Assembly: GCF_024586455.1 (NCBI RefSeq)
Contig: NC_065923.1
Coordinates: forward strand, 38,240,370-38,304,369
Length of the DNA stretch: 64,000 nucleotides
Source of the DNA: Bactrocera neohumeralis
Lineage: Eukaryota; Arthropoda; Insecta; Diptera; Tephritidae
Direction of reading: 5' to 3'
Below the pieces are notes generated by a model. The model was not told where the DNA came from, ran no database searches, and saw nothing but the letters and a program-made list of their open reading frames with translations. Positions 21,644 to 31,468 of the stretch are shown in pieces (positions within the stretch are counted from its first letter, which is position 1; every line of letters begins with the position of its first letter). A program made the translations under genes and the position numbers.

Positions 21644-23341
21644 ATGTTTAAAATGCATGATGAACCACACGCGCATATGTCAGTATTCGAAAAGCTGCTG
21701 CCATCACATCCCGGAAGCCTCTGCTACACACTATTCTTACATCGTAACGAACTGAAGAATGGCGGTGCTCGCGATTTCGAAAGCACTGTGCGTTTAACCA
21801 AATCAAAATATTACGTCACAGAAAAGTTGATTGCGCATATGAAACCAAAAATGTATCGACTAAAGGCTGATGAGTATCCAGTAATTAAGCAGCAGCAGTC
21901 GTACTGCCAACGATTGAAACTGAAAATGACCATTTTAAATGAGCGACAGGAGAGGAAACATAAACGTGCCATACTGGCAACAAAATCGTGGGAGATGTAC
22001 TTAGACGATGATTTGGCGAAGAAGAAGTACCGCGAAATAAGGTACTACGACGAGGTGGAGGACGTGGAGGATGGAAACGACGAGGAAAACGACTGCGACA
22101 ACTCCAACTCAGACCACGACTCCAACTCAAAAGACGACTCAGATTCACACGACGTCGCCGACTCAAACGACGACACCGACTCACAAGACGACACCGACTC
22201 ACACGGCGACTGCGACTCATACGACGACACCGACACACAAGACGTTACCGACTCACACCACGACTCCGACGACGAATCCGACGACGACTCCGACGATGAC
22301 TCGGACGACGACTCCGACGACGACTCCGACGACGGCTCCGACGACAAGGAGAAAGAGTTGGGCGTACAAATTCAACATAGCGATGCGAATGCAATACTCA
22401 AACATTTGTCACAGAATAGATCAGAAGTACCTCGGCGTGACCAATTTCGTGTGATGAGGGGGCTAGATTTGTGGAGGGAGGAGAACAGGGATGACGAGGC
22501 TATGAACAAGGTTAAAGATTATTTGCAGAATAGCGCAAGATGGCATGAAGAAGCAATGGAATCTGTGCGGCGAATGGAATTCTATCGCGAACAAGAAAGA
22601 AAGGCAATGGCAGAACTTCATAATTCTGAATATGAAACGTTCACAAACACAACTGCATATTCTGAATATGAACCGTCAACAAGCACAGCTGCATATTCTA
22701 GATACATGCCAAATCCCGGCTGGATTCCCAATAATGAAACCACAACAAACGAACATGATCACGCTGAAGCGTTAACAAGCCGAGGAGCGTCAGGAAGCCA
22801 AAAAGCGTCAACAAGCCGAGGAGCATCAACAAGCCAAGGAGCGTCAACAAGCCGGGGAGCGTCAACCAGCCAAGAAGCGTCAACAAGCCAAGGAGCGTCA
22901 ACAAGCCGGGGAGCGTCAACAAGCCGAGGTGCGTCAACAAGCCAAGGAGCATCAACAAGCCGGGGAGCGTCAACAAGCCAAGAAGCGTCAACAAGCCAAG
23001 GAGCATCAACAAGCCGAACTGTGTTAGTAAGAAGTGAAATACTTTTTCGACAAATATTAAGCCCATCCGATCGCAATAATGAAAGCACGACAAATGAACA
23101 GACTCATGCTGAACAAATGCCAAGCTCATCAAATGTGCGAGTTATCTATAGTGGCATTCGAAATCCAGAAATGGAGGCAAGAGAGTTCACGAATATGAGA
23201 AATGCTGCTCGCTGGCCGCATAGTCATAAGGACGCAAATCGAAAAAGATCTTCACAATTAGGAAAATTACCATCAAGAAATACAAAGAAGGCGACTCGAA
23301 AAAATTTCCGCAAAAAGCAATCACCACGTGGACACTTCTGA
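21644..23341 (+). CDS. 565-residue repeat-rich protein of unknown function
   Basis: A single open frame from ATG 21644 to TGA 23339-23341; no intron is needed. I do not recognise the family. Residues 20-115 form a Lys-rich, probably helical N-terminal domain paralogous to the 95-residue protein encoded at 7716-8003. Residues 136-234 are an Asp/Ser acidic tract with hexamers of DDTDS(Q/H) type that become DDDS tetramers. Residues 245-325 are predicted helical (WHEEAMESVRRMEFYREQE). Residues 328-355 hold two copies of a EYE..T.T.AYS unit, 381-458 thirteen GASTS(R/Q) hexamers, and 520-565 a basic tail (RKNFRKKQSPRGHF end). No signal peptide or membrane segment. Acidic middle plus basic tail suggest a nuclear or chromatin-linked or structural role, but that is only inference. 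TATA box upstream, AATAAA downstream. Another ATG lies at codon 4. Confidence 0.85.
   Translation: MFKMHDEPHAHMSVFEKLLPSHPGSLCYTLFLHRNELKNGGARDFESTVRLTKSKYYVTEKLIAHMKPKMYRLKADEYPVIKQQQSYCQRLKLKMTILNERQERKHKRAILATKSWEMYLDDDLAKKKYREIRYYDEVEDVEDGNDEENDCDNSNSDHDSNSKDDSDSHDVADSNDDTDSQDDTDSHGDCDSYDDTDTQDVTDSHHDSDDESDDDSDDDSDDDSDDDSDDGSDDKEKELGVQIQHSDANAILKHLSQNRSEVPRRDQFRVMRGLDLWREENRDDEAMNKVKDYLQNSARWHEEAMESVRRMEFYREQERKAMAELHNSEYETFTNTTAYSEYEPSTSTAAYSRYMPNPGWIPNNETTTNEHDHAEALTSRGASGSQKASTSRGASTSQGASTSRGASTSQEASTSQGASTSRGASTSRGASTSQGASTSRGASTSQEASTSQGASTSRTVLVRSEILFRQILSPSDRNNESTTNEQTHAEQMPSSSNVRVIYSGIRNPEMEAREFTNMRNAARWPHSHKDANRKRSSQLGKLPSRNTKKATRKNFRKKQSPRGHF
22049..22345 (+). repeat. Acidic Asp/Ser coding repeat
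   Basis: Within the 565-residue gene. An 18-base period (GAC/TCA/GAC-type codons; hexamers such as DDTDSQ, DDTDSH, HDVADS) covers about 22130-22255, then a 12-base period (GACGACTCC GAC) covers about 22260-22340. Codon use is uniform between units, suggesting recent slippage. Confidence 0.8.
22784..23017 (+). repeat. Thirteen 18-base coding units, GASTS(R/Q)
   Basis: Within the 565-residue gene. Each unit is close to GGAGCGTCAACAAGCCRR. The order of variants in units 2-7 (KR, GQ, GR, GQ, EQ, GR) recurs in units 8-13 (GR, GQ, GR, GQ, EQ, GR), showing a 108-base higher-order duplication. Confidence 0.85.
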
Positions 23342-23444
23342 AAGATCAACTGGCAAGCGGAAAACTCCATAGGAAAAAATAATGTATGACGTCGTCTATA
23401 AATTTAAGTAAATATTTATTACAGTTAAGTGATATAGAAATTAA

Positions 23445-23450
23445 AATAAA
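23445..23450 (+). terminator. Poly(A) signal of the 565-residue gene
   Basis: AATAAA about 105 bases after the stop codon, followed by GT-containing sequence (AAGTGCTGAAAAGTCTG). The only canonical hexamer close to the gene. Confidence 0.5.
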
Positions 23451-23575
23451 TAAGTGCTGAAAAGTCTGCAAAATTTCTGATTTATGATTTTCCCTGCTTT
23501 ATATACAATATTGCCTTGGGTTTATGTTAGTAAGGTTTTAGCGAACTTAATCCCAAGTTCTGTCATATATAAGTA

Positions 23576-24105
23576 TTAGGGCGGGTAGATTTAAAAATCG
23601 CCCATTGCTCTATGAAAATCATATTCTAGGGATTAAAATAAGATACTTTGCCGAAGGAACCATACCTCTAAAACGAACTAAATAAATTTCTTAAGAGAAA
23701 AAATAGATATTATTATATATAAATAAATAAAAATAAAGAAAAAACATAGCAATTTAGCTGATTTTTTCATGTAAATCACCAAAAATGGTGATTTTTTGAA
23801 ATGATTTTATGGGGAACCCCCCAGGGCAGTTCCAGGGGGTGTGCCACTGGCATGGGTGGATCGGCCGTCCAAAGTTAGTGGGGGTCGGTCACACATTTGG
23901 ACTCGATTGGAGCACTCTAAATGGGTCAAAGTGGGATTTTTCAAAATTTGCCCCTACCCAAAAGTTCGACCCAAATTGGGGGACATCAAAATTCGTTTTA
24001 GAGGTATGGTTCCTTCGGCAAAGTATCTTATTTTGATCCCTAGAATATGATTTTCATAGAGCAATGGGCGATTTTTTTGCCTTCCCACAAATCGACCCGG
24101 CCTAA
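23576..24105. mobile_element. Foldback/MITE element with ~105 bp inverted repeats
   Basis: Outer ends TTAGGGCGGGTAGATTT and (reverse complement) TTAGGCCGGGTCGATTT are flanked by TA. The arms share AAATCGCCCATTGCTCTATG and TATTCTAGGGATTAAAATAA-type sequence up to CATACCTCTAAAACGAA at about 23682 (left) and 23995 (right). A loop of about 310 bases contains GGGGAACCCCCCAGGG and other GC-rich sequence. No transposase. It lies about 125 bases past the poly(A) signal of the upstream gene. Confidence 0.85.
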
Positions 24106-24109
24106 TAAG

Positions 24110-24283
24110 TATGTATATACAATATTAGCATACAATATATAATTAAATTAAAATTAGTTTATGAAAATTTTTAATATAGATGGATTTTATTCTAAGTCCT
24201 TTGAAGTCTTTTTTACCCTTTACACAACTTGTGCCTCTAATGACTCAATATAAAAAGCAAATTTGTTAACGTATCGATATTTA
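24110..24283. other. AT-rich spacer
   Basis: Short A/T-rich stretch between the foldback element and the mariner that follows; nothing readable. Confidence 0.3.
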
Positions 24284-24285
24284 TA

Positions 24286-25541
24286 CAAGGTGTATTCCAA
24301 AGGATGTCAACAACTGATGAGTCGACGTTGCGAGTTTTCGAGAGAAAAGTTCTGCGAAAGATTTATGGTCCTTTGCGCGTTGGCCACGGCGAATATCGCA
24401 TTCGATGGAACGATGAGCTGTACGAGATATACGACGACATTGACATAGCAGTTCAGCGAATTAAAAGACAGCGGCTACGCCATGTTGTCCCAATGGACGA
24501 AAACTCTCCAGCTCTGAAAGTATTCGACGCTGTACCCGCCGGGGAAAGCAGAGGAAGAGGAAGACCTCCACTCCGTTGGAAGGACCAGGTGGAGAAGGAC
24601 CTGGCTACGCTTGGAATATCCAATTGGCGCCACATAGCGAAAAGAAGAAACGACTGGCGCGTTGTTGTTAACTCGGCTATAATCGCTTAAGCGGTGTCTA
24701 CGCCAATTAAGAAGAAGAAGTATTCCAAAGTAAACAGGACTTTAAAAAAAACATAACAATTATATAACAATTTGTTTTATTCGAAATAGTCTCTTTCTGC
24801 TTCAAAGGAAGGGCCAAAAGCATGTCGAAAGAGTGTTTTAGCTCGTTGGCCGGTATGGCCGCCAGTATGCCAATGCAAGCCTTTTGAATCTTCTCTACGT
24901 CTTTCCTTTTATGGGCAAATGCATTTTTCCAAAAAGAAAGAAGTCGCACGGTGCCATATTAGGTGCATACGAGGAGTGGTTAATGGTTAAATTGTGATTT
25001 TTGGTCAAATAATCGTCCTTCGAATGTTGGATTCTGCGCAATTTTTGGTCGTCAGTCAATTTGTGCGGAACAAACCGTGCACACATCTTTCGTAAGCCCA
25101 AATGTTCGGTCAAAATGTGATAAACCGATGTTCTGGAGAAGCTCAATTCAATTTTCATGAATTTCCATGATTATTTATCTTGTTGATCGTCATTTATGTT
25201 CTCACGACCACTTTGAAAAAGTTGAAACCACTCGTGCACTCTGCTACGAGATAGGCAATCATCGCCATAAACTTGTTACATCAATTGAAACGTTTCGGTA
25301 AAAGTTTTACCAATTTTAAAACAAAATTTAATGTTGGCTCTTTGTGCGAAGCTCATTTTCGCACCGATAGCACAAACATACTGACACTTAAAACGCAATA
25401 ACTTCACTTCCAATCAATGAAATGTCATGAAATTCTCACTGGACAATCGATAAAGATAGCAAATTCTAACTCGCCAGTCGACATATAGATGGCGCCCCCA
25501 GGGAGTGCTAGATTAAAAAAGTCCAGTTGTAACACACCTTG
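24286..25541 (-). mobile_element. mariner with internal deletion, interrupted by a retrotransposon
   Basis: Inverted ends CAAGGTGTATTCCAAAG (left, split) and CAAGGTGTGTTACAACTGGA (right, reversed) are flanked by TA. The minus strand encodes pieces of a transposase: an N-terminal region near 25350-25200, then SFSRTSVYHILTEHLGLRK, VPHKLTDDQKLRRIQHSK, followed directly by YAPNMAPCDFFLFGKM and DVEKIQKACIGILAAIPANE. The first two catalytic Asp regions between LTDDQK and YAPNMAP are deleted. A non-LTR fragment sits in the left end with an 11-base target duplication. Confidence 0.8.
24303..24719 (+). mobile_element. 5'-truncated RTE/BovB-like non-LTR retrotransposon, 3' end
   Basis: Encodes the C-terminal part of a reverse transcriptase polyprotein: RVFERKVLRKIYGPLR, IRWNDELYEIYDDIDI, RIKRQRLRHVV, PMDENSPALKVFDAVPAGES, PPLRWKDQVEKDLATLG, NWRHIAKRRNDWRVVVNSAI, ending shortly before a GAAGAAGAAG tail. 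It is inserted in the left end of a mariner and flanked by GTATTCCAAAG at 24292-24302 and 24720-24730, a perfect target-site duplication. One small shift (an extra residue near DIDIAVQ) apart, the frame is open for about 125 residues. It is a dead 5'-truncated copy. Confidence 0.85.
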
Positions 25542-25559
25542 TAGATCAAAGCCGATATT

Positions 25560-25610
25560 ATTTGTTCATATCGTCACCTAAAATGTAAAATAACGTAATA
25601 CGTATATCAT
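25560..25610. mobile_element. Repeat T end fragment
   Basis: ATATCGTCACCTAAAATGTA followed by AAATAACGTAATACGT is the terminal 40 bases of the MITE seen at 13501 and 19104. The rest of the element is not present. Confidence 0.5.
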
Positions 25611-25815
25611 ATAATAATACTTATCTCAGAAGATTTCAATCGCTATCTTCCACAGATAGTGTATTGATTTAAGTTGCTATATTTATTAAAAAAATAATAA
25701 TACAAAATAATAATAACAGATTTTATTGATTTTCAAAACTAAAGACTTCAAATATTTGTTTATAGAAAACGGTGGTCGTGAACGCGAGCAAAGTTCACTC
25801 AAACCAAGGTCTACT

Positions 25816-26478
25816 TAAGAGTTTACATGGGTTTCCTCGGGCAAAAACAGCCTTTCTGCAATGATTTTTTTCTCATATAAGAAATGAAATATTTTATTAG
25901 AATTTTCTATCGTTTCAAACATACACTATTAACAAAAAAATGCTGAAGTTTTTTTGAAAAAATATTTTAAGTCCGGCCATATCGATGCCATTTCCGGTGA
26001 CCCGTCGGAAAAAGATGCGAACGCGTTGGCAAGATAACTCCTTACATGAAGAGCTAAAGTGATAAAATACGTGTTTTAGTGAAAACCTTAACTTAGAACT
26101 TAGACGAAGAAAAAAAACTGAAAATTGAATTATTGGCAGACATTTTTACAGAAAAACTAAAATTTCAGTGAAAATTTCGTAATTTTTTTTTTCAAATGGT
26201 TGTAATCGTAAAAAATCCTTCGTCCAAGTCTTTAGGAATTGTATCTCAAAGACCTGTGTAAAATTTCATGAACACCGGTTGACTAATTCTTGAGAAATCT
26301 TGCCAATCGAGTACAAAAGCACAGTCTCGTGGAAAGCGCGTTAAAAGACGGCGCACTTAACCTAGCAAGCCTCGAGCACACAAGTTCTCAAAGCTTTATC
26401 TCCGAAAATTTATGACAATATTCTAAAGGTGTTGTATATTTTAATAAGACAATAAAAAAAATCGATTTTATGAAATCC
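25816..26478 (+). mobile_element. Repeat X, copy C
   Basis: Begins AAGAGTTTACATGGGTTTCC, carries the core as CGGCCATATCGATGCCATTT (25974-25993), then TCCGGTGACCCGTCGGAAAA, and ends near ATCGATTTTATGAAATCCTG. The final inverted repeat is eroded. Same orientation as copies A and B. Confidence 0.65.
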
Positions 26479-26847
26479 TGCTGAACTAACTTTCAAAAAA
26501 TAATTAAATAAATAAATAATAATAACAAAAATATACTTTTTATTGATTTTCAAGCCGACAACAAAGAATAATATATTTGCCCGCGAACAAGTGAGCGCAG
26601 AGTTGCATGGAAAGTGCCGCCACATTGCGTGAACATCTGTTATAGTTTGTTCGATTCGCAACTCTCCAAGGTTTGGCGAATCGTAGGGAATGTTGAGTAG
26701 AAAGAGCTTCAATTTGGCAAGCCTTGTAGAGTAGAAAATCGCAGTTTACTCTTCATCATCTATTTTTCACCTTTATGCATATGTTTACGTACGTGCTTTA
26801 CGCACGTATCATAATTTTTTCGGATATTAATTTTTAGAGCCGTAATA

Positions 26848-27300
26848 TTGGGTAGTCGAAAAGTCTTTTCGTATTTCTAATCAAACTTCAACTTATTTTA
26901 TTTTATATTTATAATTATTTATATATATAAATAAACAAATATGTACCATTTTGGTCGACCACTTTTTGCCATTTTTTCGCTAAATCCATTTCCATCAGTG
27001 TAAATCGAAATTTCGAAATTTCCAGAACGGAAGCGAACCATGAACTGATACAGCATCATCTCCGTAAACTTCATAAATTTCATTGCTGACTTGCAAAAAT
27101 ATAGCGAATTTCTTCATTTTTTTCACACATTTTTTGAACAGCTGTAACTTTTTTTCAACTTCCCCGAATTTAATTTTTTTTGGTTAAATCAAGTTTAAAA
27201 TCTCACCTTTCCAACACTATATGGTATGATACAATGTGATTTGTAGTGGCGGAGATATACGACTGTAATGACATCTATGTATTGACAAAATACGAAATTA
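26848..27300 (-). mobile_element. Internally deleted mariner, same family as 31469 and 41273
   Basis: Left end TTGGGTAGTCGAAAAGTCTT matches the inverted end of the copies at 31469 and 41273. The interior first gives the reversed 3' end of the transposase (CCACTTTTTGCCATTTTTTC), then jumps to the reversed 5' untranslated region and start (GCGAATTTCTTCATTTTTTT, ACAGCTGTAACTTTTTTTCA). The right end stops at TATTGACAAAATACGAAAT, lacking the outer repeat. Confidence 0.7.
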
Positions 27301-27419
27301 ATTTTAAATTTTAATGACTTCTGTTTAGAAATCTCTATTTGCACACGGAAGCGGGGTTTTGCAGTGCTGTTAAACGTTTATATCTAATTTTGTATGCCCT
27401 GGAAATGTAGGCGACATAT

Positions 27420-27995
27420 AAAGTATATACATATGTACATATAAATGGAAAATGTGACGAGCTGAGTCGATTTAGTCAGGTCCGTTTGTATGTCAATCTG
27501 TATCTGTATATACGCGTAATCCTGCCTCAGTTTCTATGATATCAATTTGAAATTTTTCACACGTTCTTTTCTTTCCAAGAGACTGCACATTGATCAATAC
27601 CAATGTTATCGCACCACTATAGCATATAGCTGCCATACAAACTGAACAATCAAAACAGTCCTTGTACGGAAAGCTTTATATTTGGCATAATATCTTCACT
27701 AAGCTTGGCATATATTATTGTGGAAGACTGTGCTACAATCTCCGGAATATTGGTAAGATCGCACCACTAAAGCATATCGCTGTCATTCAAACTTATAGAT
27801 AAAAGTCAAGATAAAAATATTCATAAAACATAATTTTTTCTTTATTAAGTGGGCTAAGGTCGACTAGAGGGTTATTTTATGAAACATTCTGGCTAAATAG
27901 AACCAGTTTTAGTCGTAGGCACTTTTAGCTTCTATAAGAAATTCACCTGAAACGATATTATAGCTTCAGTGCAGCCGAGTCCAATTTTTTAACCT
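27420..27995 (-). repeat. Dispersed repeat H, near-complete copy
   Basis: Reversed family order: GTGACGAGCTGAGTCGATTT at about 27455, GCACCACTATAGCATATAGC at 27611, CTGCCATACAAACTGAAC, a second GCACCACTAAAGCATAT near 27761, and at the far end a decayed hairpin (TTATAGCTTCAGTGCAGCC near 27958). Confidence 0.7.
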
Positions 27996-27999
27996 TTAC

Positions 28000-29085
28000 C
28001 TTCTCGAAATTATTTCAAATTATCTGAAATTAATATGCAACAAAGCATATAACGGTGAACTATGGATCCATATAACCATATACGTGCAGGTGTTCATGCC
28101 TCGCGAAATCTATTGCGATTATGTGTTGACTCACCAGCCAAGTGTAACATGTGTAAACAAGTCTATTAAGCGCTTACCTCAGATTAACCACTCTTGGTAC
28201 TAACAAGGACTCACATTTCGCACACACACATAAACGCAGCTAAATAAATTTGCGATTGAGCGCGTGAAAAGCTCCTTCTAATCATCAATTGGCTGAACTT
28301 TCGCAGCCAGCTGTTGCCTGTCAGCAGCTAAGCGCCGCACTTGCTCCACTTAATACCGCTACATATTAAGACCGCAGAGCCCACTACACTACCAGCAGTT
28401 ACAGGCACAACAACAACCATATATAGTACATACCACAAGCATCCTGTTAATTGACCTTATAAGTGAGCGTTTAGGTTGCATGGCTGCATGTCATCGTACA
28501 CACACACACTTATATAGATTTCAATACAGTTATATGCATATATACTTATAGATGTGTATAAAATTTGCCTAAGAAGCTTGTTGGCTTAGCGCTCAGCTGC
28601 ATAAATTGTACGCAACCATTATAACCCCACATGCTAATCCTCTCCACAGTTATGTGTGACCTCCTTAATATGTCGTTAGGTGTTAATATCGGAATGTGTT
28701 GGCACAAATTTCGTCTGGCTGACTAAAATGTATTGTAATTTCTCGAATTTGCTGTTTTATGTGCCACTAACCGTTGGCTAGTTAATGTGTTGTTTACTTG
28801 TTGGTTTGCATGCGTTGGTCGGCAGGCCATGGCGTATGAGCAACGGGAATTTTAGAATTGTTTGTATTAAACGACTGGGTGATAAATGAAATAATTATTG
28901 CTTCTTCTTCTGCTAACGGGAGTCAAAAGAGAAATTTCCGAAGAATTTTTAAAGACTCATTTTCGTGCTGTTGTAAGTGGGTATGGACGGACAATGTATA
29001 CTAAATGTATGCTAATATTCTGTCAATGGTGAGTTTGTTGCGGTGGAGGTAGATTGCAATACATATTCGACATACGAGCAACGAA
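28000..29085. other. Unique-looking spacer, no gene seen
   Basis: Balanced composition with a CA run near 28500-28510 and TATA-rich microsatellites. No frame or splice pattern of note. Similar in texture to the other host spacers of the window. Confidence 0.4.
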
Positions 29086-29090
29086 GTAGC

Positions 29091-29392
29091 CTTTTTTCAA
29101 GAGTTTTTTCTCGTATATAATTTTATTAGAATTTTTTATTGTTACAAACATAAATATTAACGATGAAATTCTGAAATTTAATCATATAAAGTGAAAAATG
29201 CGTGTTTTAGTTACTCAAAGGCTTAACCTAGAACCTGAACGAAGGAAAAAAAACTGAAAATTGGATTTTTGGCAGACATTTTTACAAAAAAATTAAAATT
29301 TCAGTGAAAATTTCAAGACAATTTTTTTCAAGTAGTTGTAATTAAAAAAAATCTTGTACCAAGTCTTTAATAATTGTGTTCCAAAGACCGTA
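29091..29392 (+). mobile_element. Repeat X, copy D, with its core deleted
   Basis: Shares the TTTTTTCTCGTATATAATTT start block and the GAAAATTGGATTTTTGGCAG and CAGTGAAAATTTC blocks of the family, but jumps from GAAATTTAA to ATCATATAAAGTG, so the GC-rich core is missing (about 130 bases lost). It ends at ATTGTGTTCCAAAGACC. Confidence 0.6.
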
Positions 29393-29399
29393 AACCTAT

Positions 29400-30135
29400 A
29401 CTTGCTTTCGCTCTCTCGTCCAAAAAAATTACACGTAAGAGCAACAACAAAGATTCCGTGTCGAATTCGTACAAGTCAGTATGCGGATACTTCTATCATA
29501 TCGTTATCTACAGTGCTATCAATTTTTTTTGTTTTATTTTGAGTCAGTTTTACTATTGTGATTGATTCAAATATCAAATTTCCTTTCTATTTTATTTATA
29601 TAAAACTTAATCAATTTAAGTAACTTATAGAAAACCAAAACATATCGTTACATTAATTTCCATTAAGAAATAATCATAACACTATTGAGTATACGTCAGA
29701 AGATATGTTAGCACAGGGTTACACCACAAAGGCTGCCATTTTGTTTGAGCATCGGCTATATTTTGTTCGATGCACTGGAGAATAACACTTGTCGAATTGA
29801 AGACAGCTATTATTGTAGCTTATCGCTAAATCTTCCTAATTAATCACTTTCGTATTATTTTTGCATTATTCGAATAAAATGTAAGCAAATGGTGAATAAA
29901 TAAACTTAAACGAGAAAAAATATTAACTATGCCTGCACTGTAGCCATAATTCCCTTCTCATATGCATTATTTATAGAAACTATACCTTATGTGCTTGATA
30001 TCTGGGATTGTAACTGCCTAATGGTTTGCGCTCGAAGGAACAGTGGTTGCTAGTACCTTTTAGCCACTTTGTTTGATACATATTAACTACCTGCAAGTCG
30101 AATTAAGATTACTTAAAAAGATCTTTATCTTGATT
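29400..30135. other. AT-rich spacer, no gene seen
   Basis: Short frames near 29354-29565 overlap the repeat end and have no support. Otherwise A/T-rich DNA. Confidence 0.35.
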
Positions 30136-30139
30136 TAGA

Positions 30140-30310
30140 ATGTTAAATTTATATGACAGATATATGCTATAGTGGCCCGATATCAGCGGTTCCAACAAAA
30201 AACCAACTTGCAAATCGGTTCGAAGAAAGGAACGGAAAACGGAGAAAGGAATGCGTACAATATTTCGGATCAATATCTGAAAAATTGAGGAAAGAGTTTG
30301 CTGTTCATTT
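30140..30310 (+). repeat. Dispersed repeat H, partial copy
   Basis: ATGACAGATATATGCTATAG, TGGCCCGATATCAGCGGTTC and TATCTGAAAAATTGAGG match consecutive blocks of the full copy at 34300-34410. Confidence 0.6.
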
Positions 30311-30779
30311 TTACATATACCTTGTAAGATCTCCACTGTTTCCTTTTTGGTATTACAAACTTGCTGTTAAACTTATTATTATTGAATTAATCTACTACAT
30401 AAGGGCTCGCCGTACACTGATTAAGAGCCTGTCAAAGATAGATTATGAATTGCTGACAGGAACAATATTTTCATAACAACTATTGCCTTTATGAGGTTGA
30501 TTTAAAATAGACACAATAATATATGCCACAACCTTAACCAGTTAGTTTACTATAAAATACCTCAATAAATTAACCGCTTTCATAATTGCGATGCTCAATT
30601 TATTTCGACAACTTTGTGGGTGCACTAAGTTAATAAATTCATCAAAGGTAAGCCGAAAGCATCCACATACTTTTTATACACTTTTGATTATAATTAGATT
30701 TCTCTGTTGATTTATGTACTAGGTGTTGAGTAAAGCAAAGTTCTGAGGATATAAAATTTTAAAATTAATTAGTTTTTAT

Positions 30780-31190
30780 AAACATAATTTACAGCTTTGT
30801 TGCACGAACGAGTCAAATGTTGTTTGCACGAATTAAAATGGAGATTTTGGTTTTGCATGTCAGAAGCACGTCCTGGGCGGCGTAGTTTTCCACAATGTCA
30901 ATGATCGGCCCGCTGCAAAATCGGTTGAAAGGTATTTGGTAAAAAGCGGTTGAAGAGTTTCGCTTCATCCGACTTGTGGCTCTGAACTTGCTCCTTCTAA
31001 CTATAACTTGTTTCACTCAGTGCAGAAAGCCTTCCCTGGGCTAGAGTTCACATCAGCTGACGGTTTCAGAAATTTGTTTGCCTCGTTGATCATTCTTCAT
31101 GATGAAATCCACTAATTGCCAGAAAAGTGGAAAATTGTTATAACTATAGAAGGGCAATATTATGGGTAATAATACTCTACATGAATATTT
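30780..31190 (+). pseudogene. mariner transposase C-terminal relic
   Basis: The + strand reads CGSELAPSNYNLFHSVQKAF then PGLEFTSADGFRNLFA and LPEKWKIVITIEGQYYG, the tail of a mariner transposase. The last catalytic Asp position (expected APSDY) reads APSNY. Upstream to 30780 only scattered similarity remains; the ends are not seen. Confidence 0.65.
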
Positions 31191-31468
31191 TAAATAAACC
31201 TTCAAATTTTGATGAAATAAAACTGCACGAATATAGTCATTGACCCAATAAAAAACAACTTTAGTTTATTTTCTTTAAATTTTAAAGCCGACAGGTAATT
31301 TGGTTTTCGTTTTATGATAACGAAAGATCCATTCGTAGTTCATGTTAGTTTTTGAGATATTGATCTCAAAATTTTCACACGTCTTTTCCTTAAGTTTTTA
31401 CTTCTTAAATAACTCGTTTATAAATATCATACGAAAACTACTAATAAGAGTTAAAAAACATTTATATA

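Noticed and set aside
22071..22454. Plus-strand Thr/Pro-rich frame overlapping the acidic tract
   Set aside because: Frame-shifted shadow of the same repeats; no start context or conservation to support it.
22784..23017. Regular repeat spacing that could suggest a CRISPR array
   Set aside because: Units are 18 bases with no unique spacers, inside an open reading frame of a eukaryote-type gene.
22045..23132. Long minus-strand open frames opposite the 565-residue gene (about 100, 109, 117 and 144 codons)
   Set aside because: They are mirror products of the coding repeats, whose 18- and 12-base periods keep all frames open; their own products are low-complexity Ser/Leu strings with no promoter.
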